Below are positions 7,802-17,406 of a stretch of DNA of 64,000 bases, piece by piece. Within the stretch, counting starts at the first letter, position 1. The number at the start of each line of letters is the position of its first letter. The stretch comes from Bacillus oleivorans (GTDB lineage Bacteria > Bacillota > Bacilli > Bacillales > JC228), in the NCBI RefSeq assembly GCF_900207585.1, contig NZ_OAOP01000004.1, positions 186,001 to 250,000 on the forward strand. Direction: 5' to 3'. The notes below the pieces were generated by a model. That model was not told the DNA's origin. It saw only the letters and a program-made list of their open reading frames with translations, and did no database searches. The translations under genes were made by a program, and so were the position numbers.

Positions 7802-9524
7802 TTTTTAGTGACTCCTCTCCAAATTGAGATTGATAAATTTGCTGATACAAAGGAGATTGTTTTAACAGGATTTGATGACTTCCTTCTATCAGCAATTCCC
7901 CATCTTCTAACAGCAAGATTTTATCAGCTTCCATCGCTGTACTAATCTTTTGGGTGATGATAAAAGTAGTACAGGAATATTGCCGCAGCGCTTTTAACAG
8001 CTTTGCTTCTGTTTTTAGATCTAACGCACTTGTACTGTCATCAAGCAATAAGATTTTTGGTTTTCTTACCAAAGCTCTTGCGATTGAAAGACGCTGTTTT
8101 TGTCCTCCTGACAGATTCACGCCCTTTTGCCCGATTCTAGTATCATACTGTTTTGGCAGCTTTAAGATCGTCTCATGAATCTGAGCATGTTTTGCAGCTT
8201 CTATAATTTCTGCCATCGTTGCATCTTCTTTTCCCCATGCAATATTATCTTTTACAGACCCTGTAAATAATAAAGCTTCTTGGGGAACATAGCCGATCTC
8301 TTTGCGCAGAGCGTTCAGTTTAATCGATTTAATATTCTGATTATCAATCAGAATTGTTCCCCCATTCGCATCATAAAGCCGCGGAATCAGCTGAAATAAA
8401 GATGTCTTCCCTGAACCTGTGGCACCCATAATCGCAATCGATTCTCCTGGATGGACTGTAAAGGAGAGGTTTCGCAGAACCTCTGTTTCTGTACCAGGAT
8501 ATTGAAAAGAGACTGCATTAAATTCTACTTTTCCATATTGAAGTTTGTAGGAAGCATCCATTTGTTCTGTATCTTCTAAATCAACCTCGGTTTCAAAAAC
8601 TTCCGCAATCCGCTGTGAAGATGCCTTTGCTCTTGAAATAGCCATGATGATAAAGGAAAACATGGAAATGGCGGTTGTAATTTTAGTAGCATAATTGATA
8701 ATCGCTACGACTTCGCCGACCTCCGCTCCGCCTGTAGTGACTTCAATATTGCCGAACCAAAGAATTCCGATCACACCTAAATTCATAATTAATAATAAGA
8801 CGGGCTGTGTGGATTCAATCAGCCTTAAGGAGGTTACGGTCCGGTCCATCAGGTTTTTATTCGATTTTGTAAACCGTTTGACCTCATGATTCCAGCGTAA
8901 AAAAGCTTTGATTAATCTCATTGCCATTAAATTTTCCCGCATCACATTATTCACCGAATCGAGTCTTTCTTGAACCATTCGGAAAAGGATTCCGGCTTTT
9001 TTCATAATCCATAGCAGAAAGCCAATAATCAGCGGAATCGCAATTAAGAAAATAATCGCTAATTTTAAATTAACCACTAAGGCCATCACCGCTCCGCCAA
9101 TCACTAATAAAGGAGCTCTCATCATAATCCGCAAACTCATAAAAATCGTATTTTGAATTTGCGTTACATCATTCGTCATCCTTGTGATTAAGGAAGAAGT
9201 CGGAAATCGGTTAAAATTCGAAAAAGAAAAGGACTGAACTTTTTCGTACAATTTTTTCCGGACATCATAGCCAAAGCTTTGCCCAACGTGAGCAGCATAA
9301 AAAGAATTTAAGATTCCAGAGGTAAAGGCAATCAGCGACATCCCAACCATGACGCCTCCCCAAATCAAAACAACTGAAAGATCCTCCTGTAAGATCCCAT
9401 CATCAATTATTTTCGCCATCAGCAAGGGAGCAATCAGCTCTACAGCGAGCTCGGTCAGCATAAAAAACCAGGCTACTCCCATTGGGATTCGGTAAGGCTT
9501 GAGCAGCGATAAAACTTTAAGCAT
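7782..9524 (-). CDS. ABC exporter half-transporter with degenerate ATP site (YfiB-like)
   Basis: A 580-aa membrane domain plus ATPase: Walker A GATGSGKT (367-374), canonical signature LSGGQ (471-475), and Walker B ILLLDD (491-496) with Asp at the position of the catalytic Glu. Together with the ISQGQ signature in the partner this gives one degenerate and one canonical ATP site, the hallmark of heterodimeric exporters such as BmrC-BmrD. The start is the ATG at 9524 with GGAGG 6 nt upstream; an ATG seven codons earlier lacks a ribosome site. First gene of a two-gene operon. The 276 bp upstream holds the S9 peptidase terminator and otherwise nothing I can name. Confidence 0.87.
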   Translation of the reverse strand: MLKVLSLLKPYRIPMGVAWFFMLTELAVELIAPLLMAKIIDDGILQEDLSVVLIWGGVMVGMSLIAFTSGILNSFYAAHVGQSFGYDVRKKLYEKVQSFSFSNFNRFPTSSLITRMTNDVTQIQNTIFMSLRIMMRAPLLVIGGAVMALVVNLKLAIIFLIAIPLIIGFLLWIMKKAGILFRMVQERLDSVNNVMRENLMAMRLIKAFLRWNHEVKRFTKSNKNLMDRTVTSLRLIESTQPVLLLIMNLGVIGILWFGNIEVTTGGAEVGEVVAIINYATKITTAISMFSFIIMAISRAKASSQRIAEVFETEVDLEDTEQMDASYKLQYGKVEFNAVSFQYPGTETEVLRNLSFTVHPGESIAIMGATGSGKTSLFQLIPRLYDANGGTILIDNQNIKSIKLNALRKEIGYVPQEALLFTGSVKDNIAWGKEDATMAEIIEAAKHAQIHETILKLPKQYDTRIGQKGVNLSGGQKQRLSIARALVRKPKILLLDDSTSALDLKTEAKLLKALRQYSCTTFIITQKISTAMEADKILLLEDGELLIEGSHQILLKQSPLYQQIYQSQFGEESLKNAQAIH

Positions 9525-9744
9525 ATGAATCCTCCAAACTATCACCTTATGAATAAACTTTGTTGATATATAGACATTTTCAGTTGTGTTCAGAAAAAAT
9601 TACTTCGGACATCTAAATAATTTTATTTACTCCATAATACCCTTTTCTGCACAAAATTTTAACTATTTTTGATTTTTATTGCCGATATTTTTTGATTGGG
9701 TATTTTGTTGGGGCAGAAGGACCGCCATTCGCCGCAAACCACGT

Positions 9745-9777
9745 AAAAAAGCAGAAGTCATTACACTCCTGCTTTTC
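9745..9777 (-). terminator. Terminator of the S9 peptidase gene
   Basis: AAAAGCAG (9747-9754) pairs with CTGCTTTT (9769-9776) around a 14-nt loop. The minus strand ends in TTTTTT. Confidence 0.75.
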
Positions 9778-9800
9778 CTTTAATCTGCATAACCATTCAC

Positions 9801-11594
9801 TTATTTCTCACCCATGTACTGATCCAAAAAATCGGCTACCGCAGTATAGGCCGTTATATTATTTTCTAGTTTAACAAAGAAATGCCCTTCATCTTCAAAG
9901 CGGATATATTCCACCGGGTGATTCTTGAGCTTTAGTTTATTAACAATTTGTTCAGCTTCTTCAATCGGTACACGCGGATCATTGGCACCATGGAGAACGA
10001 GAAGAGGGCATTGAATAGCATCAATCCGATGAAGCGGATCGATTTCGTCGAAAAAATCACCGTCATTTTCGATGCTTCCGTATTCAGCTTCTCTAAGCTT
10101 TCTTCGCCATGGACTTGTATTTTCCAGGAAAGTACGGAAGCTTGAGATTCCAACGATATCAATCGCTGCTGACCAAATTTGCGGATAATGAGTAATGGCA
10201 GCCAGCACCATAAAGCCCCCATAACTGCGACCCATAATTGCAATTTGTTCTGGGTCGGCATTTCCTTCTTCCTTTAGCCATTCAACGAGATAGGTCAAAT
10301 CCTTCACTGAATCCATCCGTTTCCTCACATCATCCAAATGACTGTATGTCTTGCCATAGCCTGTACTTCCCCGAACATTCGGAGTACAAACCGCATAGCC
10401 CCGGTTAAGGAAGTATTGAAGAAAAGGATTATAGACAGGACGAATTTGGCTTTCCGGTCCGCCATGTACAAATACAACAACCGGGAGCTTACAGCTTCCT
10501 GCTTTATTTTTCGGAAGGTAATAAAAGGCAGGAACCTCTAGATCATCAAAAGATGAAAAGTAAACAAGCTCTGGTTCTATTAAACGTTCACTGACAACGG
10601 AAGAATGAGATACAAAGGTAACCCTTGCTGCGTACATGGTTTCTAAGTCTAACTCCCAAATGTCTGAAGGATATTTAGCGCCATTAAACACATAGGCTAA
10701 TTTTGAATGATCAGGGGAAAAGGCCATATCTGATATTGTGCCCATCGGCGTATTCCAAGTGGAATAAGTGTAGCTTTCCAGATCAAGGATAATACCTTTC
10801 GAGATACCGCCTTCATTGACTGAGTATGCCAGCATCGTTTTATCCTTGCTCATGACCAAGCCTTCAATGTCCCAATTTCGCTGATCGACCCAGGAAAAGT
10901 CTTTAGAGATCAAATCTATTACGCCAAGACCGGTGAACTCTCGGCCCCGATTGGACAAAACATACAGTTTTTTACCATCAGCGCTAAATTGAGGATAAGA
11001 AAAATGTGCCTCATCTTTATGAGGTGTAATCCAAGTCACTGAACCTGTTTGAATATCCAACAGTCCCAGGTCATTATCTAAATTGGAATTGGTTTTTTGA
11101 ATTAATAAAGTGACTCCATTCGGATGCCATTTTAGGGCGGAGTAGGTACCATTATCTGAAAAGATTTGTCTTGTTTCATAGGTTTCAATATTTTGAATGT
11201 AGATATCAAAATAAGAAGGATTTCTGCGGTTACTGGACCAAGCGATCCATTCCCCATCTGGTGAGCTTCCTCCATAATGGTGAATATGATCGGGTGAAAA
11301 CGTGAGCGGCGTCATTTCCCCATCATCCGAGAGAAGATATAGCTGCTGCCGTTCATTGACCCCATGATCCATTCCAATAATTCGTAATGAAGTATTCCCT
11401 ATGTATTGAACAAACATGATTCTATCATCAGTAAAGGATACTTGAGACGGCCATGAATCACCTCTCTTTATATCCCATACCTGGGGCAGGCCCGTATAAT
11501 CGGTTATAAAACTGATTACTTCCCCATCGGGACTATAGACAGGATTCCTAGCTGTTCGTACATGTAAAAAAGGTTTGATGCCAATTGACTTCAT
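9801..11594 (-). CDS. S9 family (prolyl oligopeptidase-like) serine peptidase
   Basis: A 597-aa cytosolic peptidase. Residues 1-340 form a WD40/TolB-like beta-propeller, with repeated SPDG motifs at about 21, 111 and 293. The C-terminal alpha/beta hydrolase carries the triad S457 (GRSYGG), D539 (GANDPRVP) and H571 (DEGHFF), plus the oxyanion region HGGPESQ (377-383). Members cleave short peptides or acyl-aminoacyl peptides. No signal peptide is visible. The start has a purine-rich GGGGAAGGGG upstream. Monocistronic with its own terminator. Confidence 0.88.
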   Translation of the reverse strand: MKSIGIKPFLHVRTARNPVYSPDGEVISFITDYTGLPQVWDIKRGDSWPSQVSFTDDRIMFVQYIGNTSLRIIGMDHGVNERQQLYLLSDDGEMTPLTFSPDHIHHYGGSSPDGEWIAWSSNRRNPSYFDIYIQNIETYETRQIFSDNGTYSALKWHPNGVTLLIQKTNSNLDNDLGLLDIQTGSVTWITPHKDEAHFSYPQFSADGKKLYVLSNRGREFTGLGVIDLISKDFSWVDQRNWDIEGLVMSKDKTMLAYSVNEGGISKGIILDLESYTYSTWNTPMGTISDMAFSPDHSKLAYVFNGAKYPSDIWELDLETMYAARVTFVSHSSVVSERLIEPELVYFSSFDDLEVPAFYYLPKNKAGSCKLPVVVFVHGGPESQIRPVYNPFLQYFLNRGYAVCTPNVRGSTGYGKTYSHLDDVRKRMDSVKDLTYLVEWLKEEGNADPEQIAIMGRSYGGFMVLAAITHYPQIWSAAIDIVGISSFRTFLENTSPWRRKLREAEYGSIENDGDFFDEIDPLHRIDAIQCPLLVLHGANDPRVPIEEAEQIVNKLKLKNHPVEYIRFEDEGHFFVKLENNITAYTAVADFLDQYMGEK

Positions 11595-11853
11595 GTCTTT
11601 ACCCCTTCCCCCAAAAGATAATATTTCTAAAATTTCTGTATTAATAGTCTACAATAAATACTTCGAGAATTGGAGGAATATTTCATCTTTGTGTAATAAG
11701 GGGAAAAAGGTACTAGATTACTTTTTAAACAGGAGATTTTCTCTACTAATCTATCACCATTTTTGTCTTTTAATAGGGGACATCTGCCAATCTACATAGT
11801 AAAATTAACATGTATGGAATATAGTTCTGATTCAACGAAAGAGGGGATACTAT

Positions 11854-12615
11854 ATGAATTTATTTTTTCAAGACAAAGTCGTGTTAGTAACAGGAGGAAG
11901 TACAGGAATCGGAGCAGCGATTGCAAAAGGGTTCGGCGCAGCGGGTGCAAAGGTAGCCGTTCATTATTTAACAAATGAAGAAAAGGCAAACCAAGTTGTT
12001 TCCTCGATCAAAGAAATGGGCGCTGATGCGATTTCTGTAAGAGCGGATATGACTTCGGCTTCTGATGTTAAGAATTTATATTCTGTTATTCTGCAACATT
12101 ACGGACGAGTAGATATTTTAATTAACAATGCTGGTTCTATGGTAGAACGATGCCCCTTTGAAAACCTGAGCGAAGAGGTATGGGATCAAGTTTACAATAT
12201 TAACGTAAAATCTATCTTCTTATCTACTAAAGAGGCTGTTCCAATTATGAAAAAACAAGGCGGCGGCGTTGTTATTAATACAGCTTCTGTTGCAGCACGC
12301 AATGGCGGCGGCCCTGGAGCAATCCACTATGCGTCTGCAAAGGGAGCTGTCATGACCTTAACCAAAGGGTTAGCCAAAGAACTTCTTCCTTATCACATTC
12401 GTGTAAATGGGATTAATCCTGGTGTAATTAGTACACCTTTCCATGAAAAATTCTCACCAGATAAAGTGAGAGATCAGTTTTTGAAGGGCATTCCAATGGG
12501 CAGAGAAGGTACTCCTGAAGAAATTGCAGGAGCTGTCCTTTTTCTTGCTTCTGACTATGCGAGCTATATTTGCGGCGAGCATATTGAGATTAACGGAGGG
12601 CAATGGATGGACTAA
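11854..12615 (+). CDS. Short-chain dehydrogenase/reductase (SDR), 253 aa
   Basis: A classical SDR: cofactor motif TGGSTGIG (residues 14-21), NNAG in the ILINNAGS stretch, catalytic Tyr-x-x-x-Lys in HYASAKGA, and C-terminal GGQWMD. Expected to be a cytosolic NAD(P)-dependent oxidoreductase, in the size range of FabG, glucose 1-dehydrogenase and KduD proteins. The nearby kdgK-kdgA operon makes a sugar-acid role tempting, but the gene is on the opposite strand, ends at its own terminator and lacks clear KduD features, so this is only a guess. Ribosome site AGAGGGG 6-7 nt before the ATG. Confidence 0.85.
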   Translation: MNLFFQDKVVLVTGGSTGIGAAIAKGFGAAGAKVAVHYLTNEEKANQVVSSIKEMGADAISVRADMTSASDVKNLYSVILQHYGRVDILINNAGSMVERCPFENLSEEVWDQVYNINVKSIFLSTKEAVPIMKKQGGGVVINTASVAARNGGGPGAIHYASAKGAVMTLTKGLAKELLPYHIRVNGINPGVISTPFHEKFSPDKVRDQFLKGIPMGREGTPEEIAGAVLFLASDYASYICGEHIEINGGQWMD

Positions 12616-12633
12616 TTTCATCTATTCAACAGC

Positions 12634-12664
12634 CAAAAAAAAGCGGGGCATCCCGCTTTTTTTA
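12634..12664. terminator. Bidirectional terminator between SDR and DMT genes
   Basis: A perfect stem of A-rich base plus AGCGGG pairs with CCCGCT around GCAT, with A and T runs on both sides, so it can serve both convergent genes. Confidence 0.85.
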
Positions 12665-13588
12665 CTTGGCAAGTGGAACATTCTTTTTCCACTTGGATTT
12701 ATTTTTTATTTCCTCTAAAGCACCTGAGCCCATGATGACCCCTGAAATAATAAACACTAATCCGATTAAGTGTGAACTCGTAATCTTCTCATTCAAAAAT
12801 AAAGAAGTGCCTAAAAGGGCAAAAAATGTATTCAGATTAATAAAAATCGCTGCTTCTGCTGGCCCCGTTTGCCCGATTGCATAATTATAGAGCATATGAC
12901 CAACTGCAGTTCCAAAGATGGCTGAGATAAAAAATAAAATCCATAGCTCCCATGAAATAGTAAAGAATTCACTTAAACCGCTAGGCTCAGTCAACAATCC
13001 AATTATAAATAAAAGGATCGATCCAAGAAGGAGCATATAACCAGTTAAAAGCCGAGGGTCTATCGATTTTGCTGCTTTACTGATTATAATAAAACTCCCA
13101 GCTTGAACTAAAATTGATAAAAATACATGAATATCCCCGATAGCTAATCCTGCTAAACCTTCACTTCCTGACAAAACCGTGATCGATACACCGATACTTC
13201 CTAAAATAAATCCTGTTAATCGAATAAAGGATGGTTTTTGCCGCAAAAAAATAAGCGTCATAATGGCCGTTAAAAGAGGACCCATTCCTAATACCAATGC
13301 TCCATTCGTTGCTGATGTTTCAGTGAGCCCGACTGATAAAAAATAATGATGCCCCACCACATTTAACAAGCTTCCTGCAATAATATACTTCCACTCTTTC
13401 TTTGTTGGCTTTCTCAAAATATGCAAGAAGTACAAAATGATAAATACACAAATACCTGCACTAAAGATTCGTAGTGACGTCATTGTAACAGGACTGACGT
13501 TTTCAACTAATGTTTTCAAAATCGATACATTGAATCCCCAGAGCATCATAACACCAGTCAGCATCAAATAGATATGAAGCTTTTTCAC
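12662..13588 (-). CDS. EamA/DMT superfamily membrane transporter
   Basis: A 308-aa protein with ten predicted membrane helices in two EamA repeats (about 5-140 and 150-290), the drug/metabolite transporter fold of RhaT/YdcZ-like permeases. It would export or import small metabolites across the plasma membrane; the substrate is not predictable. Start is GTG with AGAGGG 6 nt upstream. It follows the kdgA terminator on the same strand, so it is probably a separate transcript. Confidence 0.85.
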   Translation of the reverse strand: MKKLHIYLMLTGVMMLWGFNVSILKTLVENVSPVTMTSLRIFSAGICVFIILYFLHILRKPTKKEWKYIIAGSLLNVVGHHYFLSVGLTETSATNGALVLGMGPLLTAIMTLIFLRQKPSFIRLTGFILGSIGVSITVLSGSEGLAGLAIGDIHVFLSILVQAGSFIIISKAAKSIDPRLLTGYMLLLGSILLFIIGLLTEPSGLSEFFTISWELWILFFISAIFGTAVGHMLYNYAIGQTGPAEAAIFINLNTFFALLGTSLFLNEKITSSHLIGLVFIISGVIMGSGALEEIKNKSKWKKNVPLAK

Positions 13589-13670
13589 TGTGTTCCCTCT
13601 TTCTCTATAGGTATCTCTTAAGCTGTGACTCTCCTATTATACAGCAGAATCACTAATTTAAAAGCAGAAA

Positions 13671-13698
13671 GAAGAAACCCAAAAAAGGTTTCTTCTTC
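13671..13698 (-). terminator. Terminator of the sugar-acid operon after kdgA
   Basis: GAAGAAACC pairs with GGTTTCTTC around a 7-nt loop, followed on the minus strand by TTTCTGCTTTT. Confidence 0.75.
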
Positions 13699-13712
13699 CA
13701 TGATGCAAGGTT

Positions 13713-14360
13713 TTACTTGCTTTCTCTTGATGCTTTTACTTTTTCTACATATTGTTTGGCAAGAGCTGTAAGCTGTGCCCAATCTTCATTTTGAATAAAC
13801 TCTTTATTTAATAAAGAACCGCCAACCCCAACCGCTACTGCACCAGCCTTGATATACTCTTCAACATTTCCAAGATGAATACCACCCGTTGGCATCATTG
13901 GAATGTGTCCAAGCGGACCTCGTACATCTTTGATAAATTGACTTCCAAGTACATTCGCTGGAAATACCTTGACTAAGTCTGCACCCCATTCATGTGCTTG
14001 AAGAATTTCTGTTGGTGTGAAAACTCCAGGAATCGCAATCTTCCCATATCGATTTGAAACAGCAATCGTTTGTTGGCTTAAGGTTGGAGCAAAAATAAAT
14101 TCTGCACCTGCCTGAATCGCTAGTTTAGCAGATTCACCGTCTAAAACTGTACCTGCACCAATAACGGCCCGGTCCCCAAATTCCTGCTTTGCTTTTGTGA
14201 TTGTATTTAGGACGTCATCGGAATCCATCGTCATTTCAATTCCTGTAATGCCGCCTTCGACGAGTGCAGCAATTACATCCATGACCTTTTCTTTATCAAT
14301 GCGCCGGACAACAGCCACTACACCTGAATCTAAGATTTTAGTCAACAGCTCATGTTTCAT
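13713..14360 (-). CDS. kdgA: KDPG/KHG aldolase
   Basis: A 215-aa class I aldolase that splits 2-keto-3-deoxy-6-phosphogluconate into pyruvate and glyceraldehyde 3-phosphate. The Schiff-base lysine is K131 in DLVKVFPAN; other family motifs are VVAVVR (14-19), GAGTVLD (68-74) and PTGGI. It is the last gene of the operon iclR-tctC-tctB-tctA-kdgK-kdgA and acts directly on the product of the upstream kinase. AAAGGAG lies 8-9 nt before the ATG; the gap to kdgK is 14 nt, indicating co-transcription. Confidence 0.93.
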   Translation of the reverse strand: MKHELLTKILDSGVVAVVRRIDKEKVMDVIAALVEGGITGIEMTMDSDDVLNTITKAKQEFGDRAVIGAGTVLDGESAKLAIQAGAEFIFAPTLSQQTIAVSNRYGKIAIPGVFTPTEILQAHEWGADLVKVFPANVLGSQFIKDVRGPLGHIPMMPTGGIHLGNVEEYIKAGAVAVGVGGSLLNKEFIQNEDWAQLTALAKQYVEKVKASRESK

Positions 14361-14374
14361 ATTAATCGTCTCCT

Positions 14375-15334
14375 TTATCTTAAAACATCCGTCTCTTTAC
14401 CTGTAAATTGATCCAATGCCCGTCTCTCTGGCAACCCTTCGATGTCCCCTTTAACCTGGACGACCATGGCCCCAATTTTTGCACCGATTGTGACGGATTC
14501 TTCTAACGATTTTTCCTCTAACAAACCAGATATAACCCCTGCTGCAAATCCATCACCTGCACCTACTGGATCAATCACTCTATCTACCTTAAAACTTGGC
14601 AAAAATCCTTTTTCTCCTTCTATGGATTGGAAGTACGTCCCTTTATCGCCATTTTTAATACAGATTTTCTTTACACCCGACTGCAGAAAATAATCAGCAA
14701 TTTCTTCATAGTCTCTAGTCCCGATTAGATATTCAGCTTCATCGATACCAGGCATAAAAAGATCAGCTTGTTTGGCTAACTCAATCACAATTTCTTTTGC
14801 ATTCGGGAAATCAGCCATTAGTTTATATCTTAGGTTCGGATCGAAAGACAGTAAAATATGATTCTCTTTGACAAACTCAACAACCCGGTTAACCAATTCT
14901 AGACAGTTTTGACTTAAAAAAGGGGTAATCCCTGTAAGATGAACAACCTTTGCCTGTTTGATATATTCCCAGTCAATCGCATTGTGGTCCATTTGACTCG
15001 CAGCTGAACCTTTTCTGTAATAATAGACTTGTGTACTTCCTTCTCGAATTCTTTCCTTTATATAAAGTCCGGTTGGATAATGACCGTTGTACGTTACCCT
15101 GGAAGTATCTACTCCTTCTCCCCGAATAGCAGATACTAAAAATTTCCCGAGTTCATCATCTCCAACCTGACTAATCCAACCAGCTGAATGGCCAAGTCGC
15201 GTGACACCGATGGCTACGTTTGATTCAGCACCGCCGTGGCGTTTATTGAATTGAGGAACATAACGTAAGGGACCATCACTATCAGCCTCGAACATGACCA
15301 TTGTCTCACCAATTGTAACTAGCTCTGGAAACAT
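14375..15334 (-). CDS. kdgK: 2-keto-3-deoxygluconate kinase (PfkB family)
   Basis: A 319-aa ribokinase-family sugar kinase. It has the N-terminal PfkB motif GGAESNVAIGVTRLG and the C-terminal catalytic motif DPVGAGDGFAAG with the anion-hole and base Asp. Adjacency to a KDPG aldolase makes 2-keto-3-deoxygluconate the likely substrate, forming KDPG. The ATG at 15334 has GGGGG 8 nt upstream; an ATG five codons earlier has no ribosome site. Other PfkB substrates such as fructose or 5-keto-gluconate are less likely in this context. Confidence 0.9.
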   Translation of the reverse strand: MFPELVTIGETMVMFEADSDGPLRYVPQFNKRHGGAESNVAIGVTRLGHSAGWISQVGDDELGKFLVSAIRGEGVDTSRVTYNGHYPTGLYIKERIREGSTQVYYYRKGSAASQMDHNAIDWEYIKQAKVVHLTGITPFLSQNCLELVNRVVEFVKENHILLSFDPNLRYKLMADFPNAKEIVIELAKQADLFMPGIDEAEYLIGTRDYEEIADYFLQSGVKKICIKNGDKGTYFQSIEGEKGFLPSFKVDRVIDPVGAGDGFAAGVISGLLEEKSLEESVTIGAKIGAMVVQVKGDIEGLPERRALDQFTGKETDVLR

Positions 15335-15360
15335 TTTAATTACCCCCAATGATGTATCTC

Positions 15361-16860
15361 TTATTTAGCAATAGCTTTTTTCTTTTTGCGTAATTCTAGA
15401 ATGACCGGCAGTACAAGTGAAAGAATTGCTAGAATAATAAATAGTAAAGAAATTGGACGGGTAAAGAATATAGAATAGCTGCCCTCTGACATGACTAGGG
15501 CGCGTCTAAGCTCACTTTCTGCCATTGGTCCCAAAATGAGAGCAAGTACAATTGGTGAAGCCGGAAAGCCAAATTTCTTCATAAAGTACCCGATAATACC
15601 TGCACCTAGCATCGTATACACGTCAAAAAAGTTATTGCTGATTGCATAGGAACCGACAACTGACAGAACGATTATAACTGCAGCAAGAATATTCTTTGGT
15701 ACCTTTAAAATTTTCGTGAATAAACGAATTCCACTTAAACCAAAGATTAACATTAACACGTTAGCTACAAGCATACCAGCGAATAAGGTATAAACTAGAT
15801 CTGCACTCGTTGTAAAAAGCTGAGGTCCGGGCTGAATACCTTGGACAATTAATGCACCTAGTAAAACCGCTGCTACTGCATCACCAGGAATTCCCAAAGT
15901 TAATAATGGAACCATCGCTCCGCCTGTAACCCCGTTGTTAGCTGCTTCGGCAGCAGCAACACCTTTTGGATTTCCTTTACCAAAAGAGTCTTTTTCTTCT
16001 TTTTTCGCAAAACGATTGGCTTCGTTATATGAAACAAAGGCAGCAATATCAGCACCGGCACCTGGGATAATTCCAATAAACGAACCAATGAACCCTGAAC
16101 GGATCATTGTCCCCCATAAATGCTTAAGCTCGCTCCATTTAGGGAGAATATAACTGGCTATTACTTTATTAATGGTTCCTTTCCCGCGTAATTCTTCTTC
16201 CATTGTTACAAGAGCTTCAGAAACAGCGAACAGACCGATCATAACCGGGATAAAGTTTAATCCATTTAATAAAGAAAGTTGATCAAAGGTAAAACGAGGA
16301 TAGCTTGTCATTGGGTCCATGCCAATTGTAGATATAACAAGACCTACCATTCCGGCAATTAATCCTTTTAATATAGACCCTCCTGAAATACTAGAAATAA
16401 TACTTAATCCAAATAAAGCCAACCCGAACATCTCGGGAGCACTAAAATTAAGGGCAATTTCTGCAAGCTGCGGTGAAATAAAGATTAGTAATAAAGCACT
16501 TAAAAGACCGCCGGCAGCAGAAGCAATAGCTGCAATTCCCAAAGCCTTTCCGGCTTTGCCTTGTTGTGTTAATACATGACCATCTAATGCTGTTGCAGCA
16601 GAAGCCGGGGTTCCCGGAGTATTTAATAGAATCGCTGAAATCGATCCTCCATATATCGATCCGAAGTAAACACCTATTAATAGGAGAATCCCAGTTACAG
16701 CATCCATTCCAAATGTAACAGGAAGAAATAGCGCTACCCCCATGGTTGCCGTTAAACCAGGTAAGGCTCCGATTATAATACCAACAATGACACCTGCAAT
16801 AACTAATAGGATTACCTCTGGAGCAAATACATTAACAAATCCCTGAAGAAGATATTCCAT
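15361..16860 (-). CDS. tctA: Tripartite tricarboxylate transporter large membrane subunit (TctA)
   Basis: A 499-aa integral membrane protein with about 12 helices and the TctA motifs GxxxGxLPGLTATMGVA near residue 35 and a second repeat GxIPGAGADIAAF in the middle. With TctB and TctC it forms a sodium- or proton-driven importer for carboxylated substrates. Here, next to kdgK and kdgA, the substrate is probably a sugar acid rather than citrate (inference). The ATG at 16860 is chosen because AAGGTGG is 9 nt upstream; the GTG three codons earlier would touch the ribosome site. Confidence 0.92.
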   Translation of the reverse strand: MEYLLQGFVNVFAPEVILLVIAGVIVGIIIGALPGLTATMGVALFLPVTFGMDAVTGILLLIGVYFGSIYGGSISAILLNTPGTPASAATALDGHVLTQQGKAGKALGIAAIASAAGGLLSALLLIFISPQLAEIALNFSAPEMFGLALFGLSIISSISGGSILKGLIAGMVGLVISTIGMDPMTSYPRFTFDQLSLLNGLNFIPVMIGLFAVSEALVTMEEELRGKGTINKVIASYILPKWSELKHLWGTMIRSGFIGSFIGIIPGAGADIAAFVSYNEANRFAKKEEKDSFGKGNPKGVAAAEAANNGVTGGAMVPLLTLGIPGDAVAAVLLGALIVQGIQPGPQLFTTSADLVYTLFAGMLVANVLMLIFGLSGIRLFTKILKVPKNILAAVIIVLSVVGSYAISNNFFDVYTMLGAGIIGYFMKKFGFPASPIVLALILGPMAESELRRALVMSEGSYSIFFTRPISLLFIILAILSLVLPVILELRKKKKAIAK

Positions 16861-16874
16861 ATTTCTCACCCACC

Positions 16875-17318
16875 TTAATAAAGAAGTCCATGTGGTATAG
16901 GAACATTAAGTAATTGTTCAAATACTAAGGTAATTAAAACACTGATAAAGACAGATACAAGAAGCAGCTTAACGATGTTACGGATACCCATTAACCACAT
17001 CCAGCTAATTGAGAATAAAACCGCCGTAAAAGAAAAACCAATGACTTCTATTAAAAAAACAAATAAAATCATGGCAACAAATCCTAAGACAAATTTCCAT
17101 GACTGTTTACCTGAAACTAGGAAAATAGACTCCTCCGTATTTTCTTTTTTAAGCACTAGCATAATTGATAAGATTCCAAGTACTGATGCTGTCAATTTTG
17201 GAAAAAAGTCTGCCCCGGGTCCTATCCCAGCAGCGTCAGGAAATGCATTAGCCGTTACCCATACATAAACCGATAATAGCAATAAAAGGGTACCGATAAC
17301 TCGATTGGCTAAAGTCAT
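16875..17318 (-). CDS. tctB: Tripartite tricarboxylate transporter small membrane subunit (TctB)
   Basis: A 147-aa protein with four predicted membrane helices, typical of TctB, ending 14 nt before tctA starts. It pairs with TctA in the membrane. GGAGGTG precedes the ATG. A strong stem-loop separates it from tctC upstream. Confidence 0.88.
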   Translation of the reverse strand: MTLANRVIGTLLLLLSVYVWVTANAFPDAAGIGPGADFFPKLTASVLGILSIMLVLKKENTEESIFLVSGKQSWKFVLGFVAMILFVFLIEVIGFSFTAVLFSISWMWLMGIRNIVKLLLVSVFISVLITLVFEQLLNVPIPHGLLY

Positions 17319-17372
17319 GATGACACCTCCATTTAAAATAAACGCAAGAAATGATTACCCCTTATCTAAAGA

Positions 17373-17400
17373 GTAGAGGCTAGACAAATCTAGCCTCTAC
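17373..17400 (-). other. 12-bp intercistronic stem-loop between tctC and tctB
   Basis: GTAGAGGCTAGA (17373-17384) pairs perfectly with TCTAGCCTCTAC (17389-17400) around CAAA. On the minus strand it is followed by TCTTTAG rather than a T run, so it probably acts as an mRNA 3'-end stabiliser or weak attenuator. That would let the binding-protein gene be expressed above the permease genes. Confidence 0.7.
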
Positions 17401-17406
17401 AGTCCA

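Noticed and set aside
11763..11978. 71-aa frame overlapping the SDR gene start
   Set aside because: Out of frame with the well-supported SDR gene and without a ribosome site.
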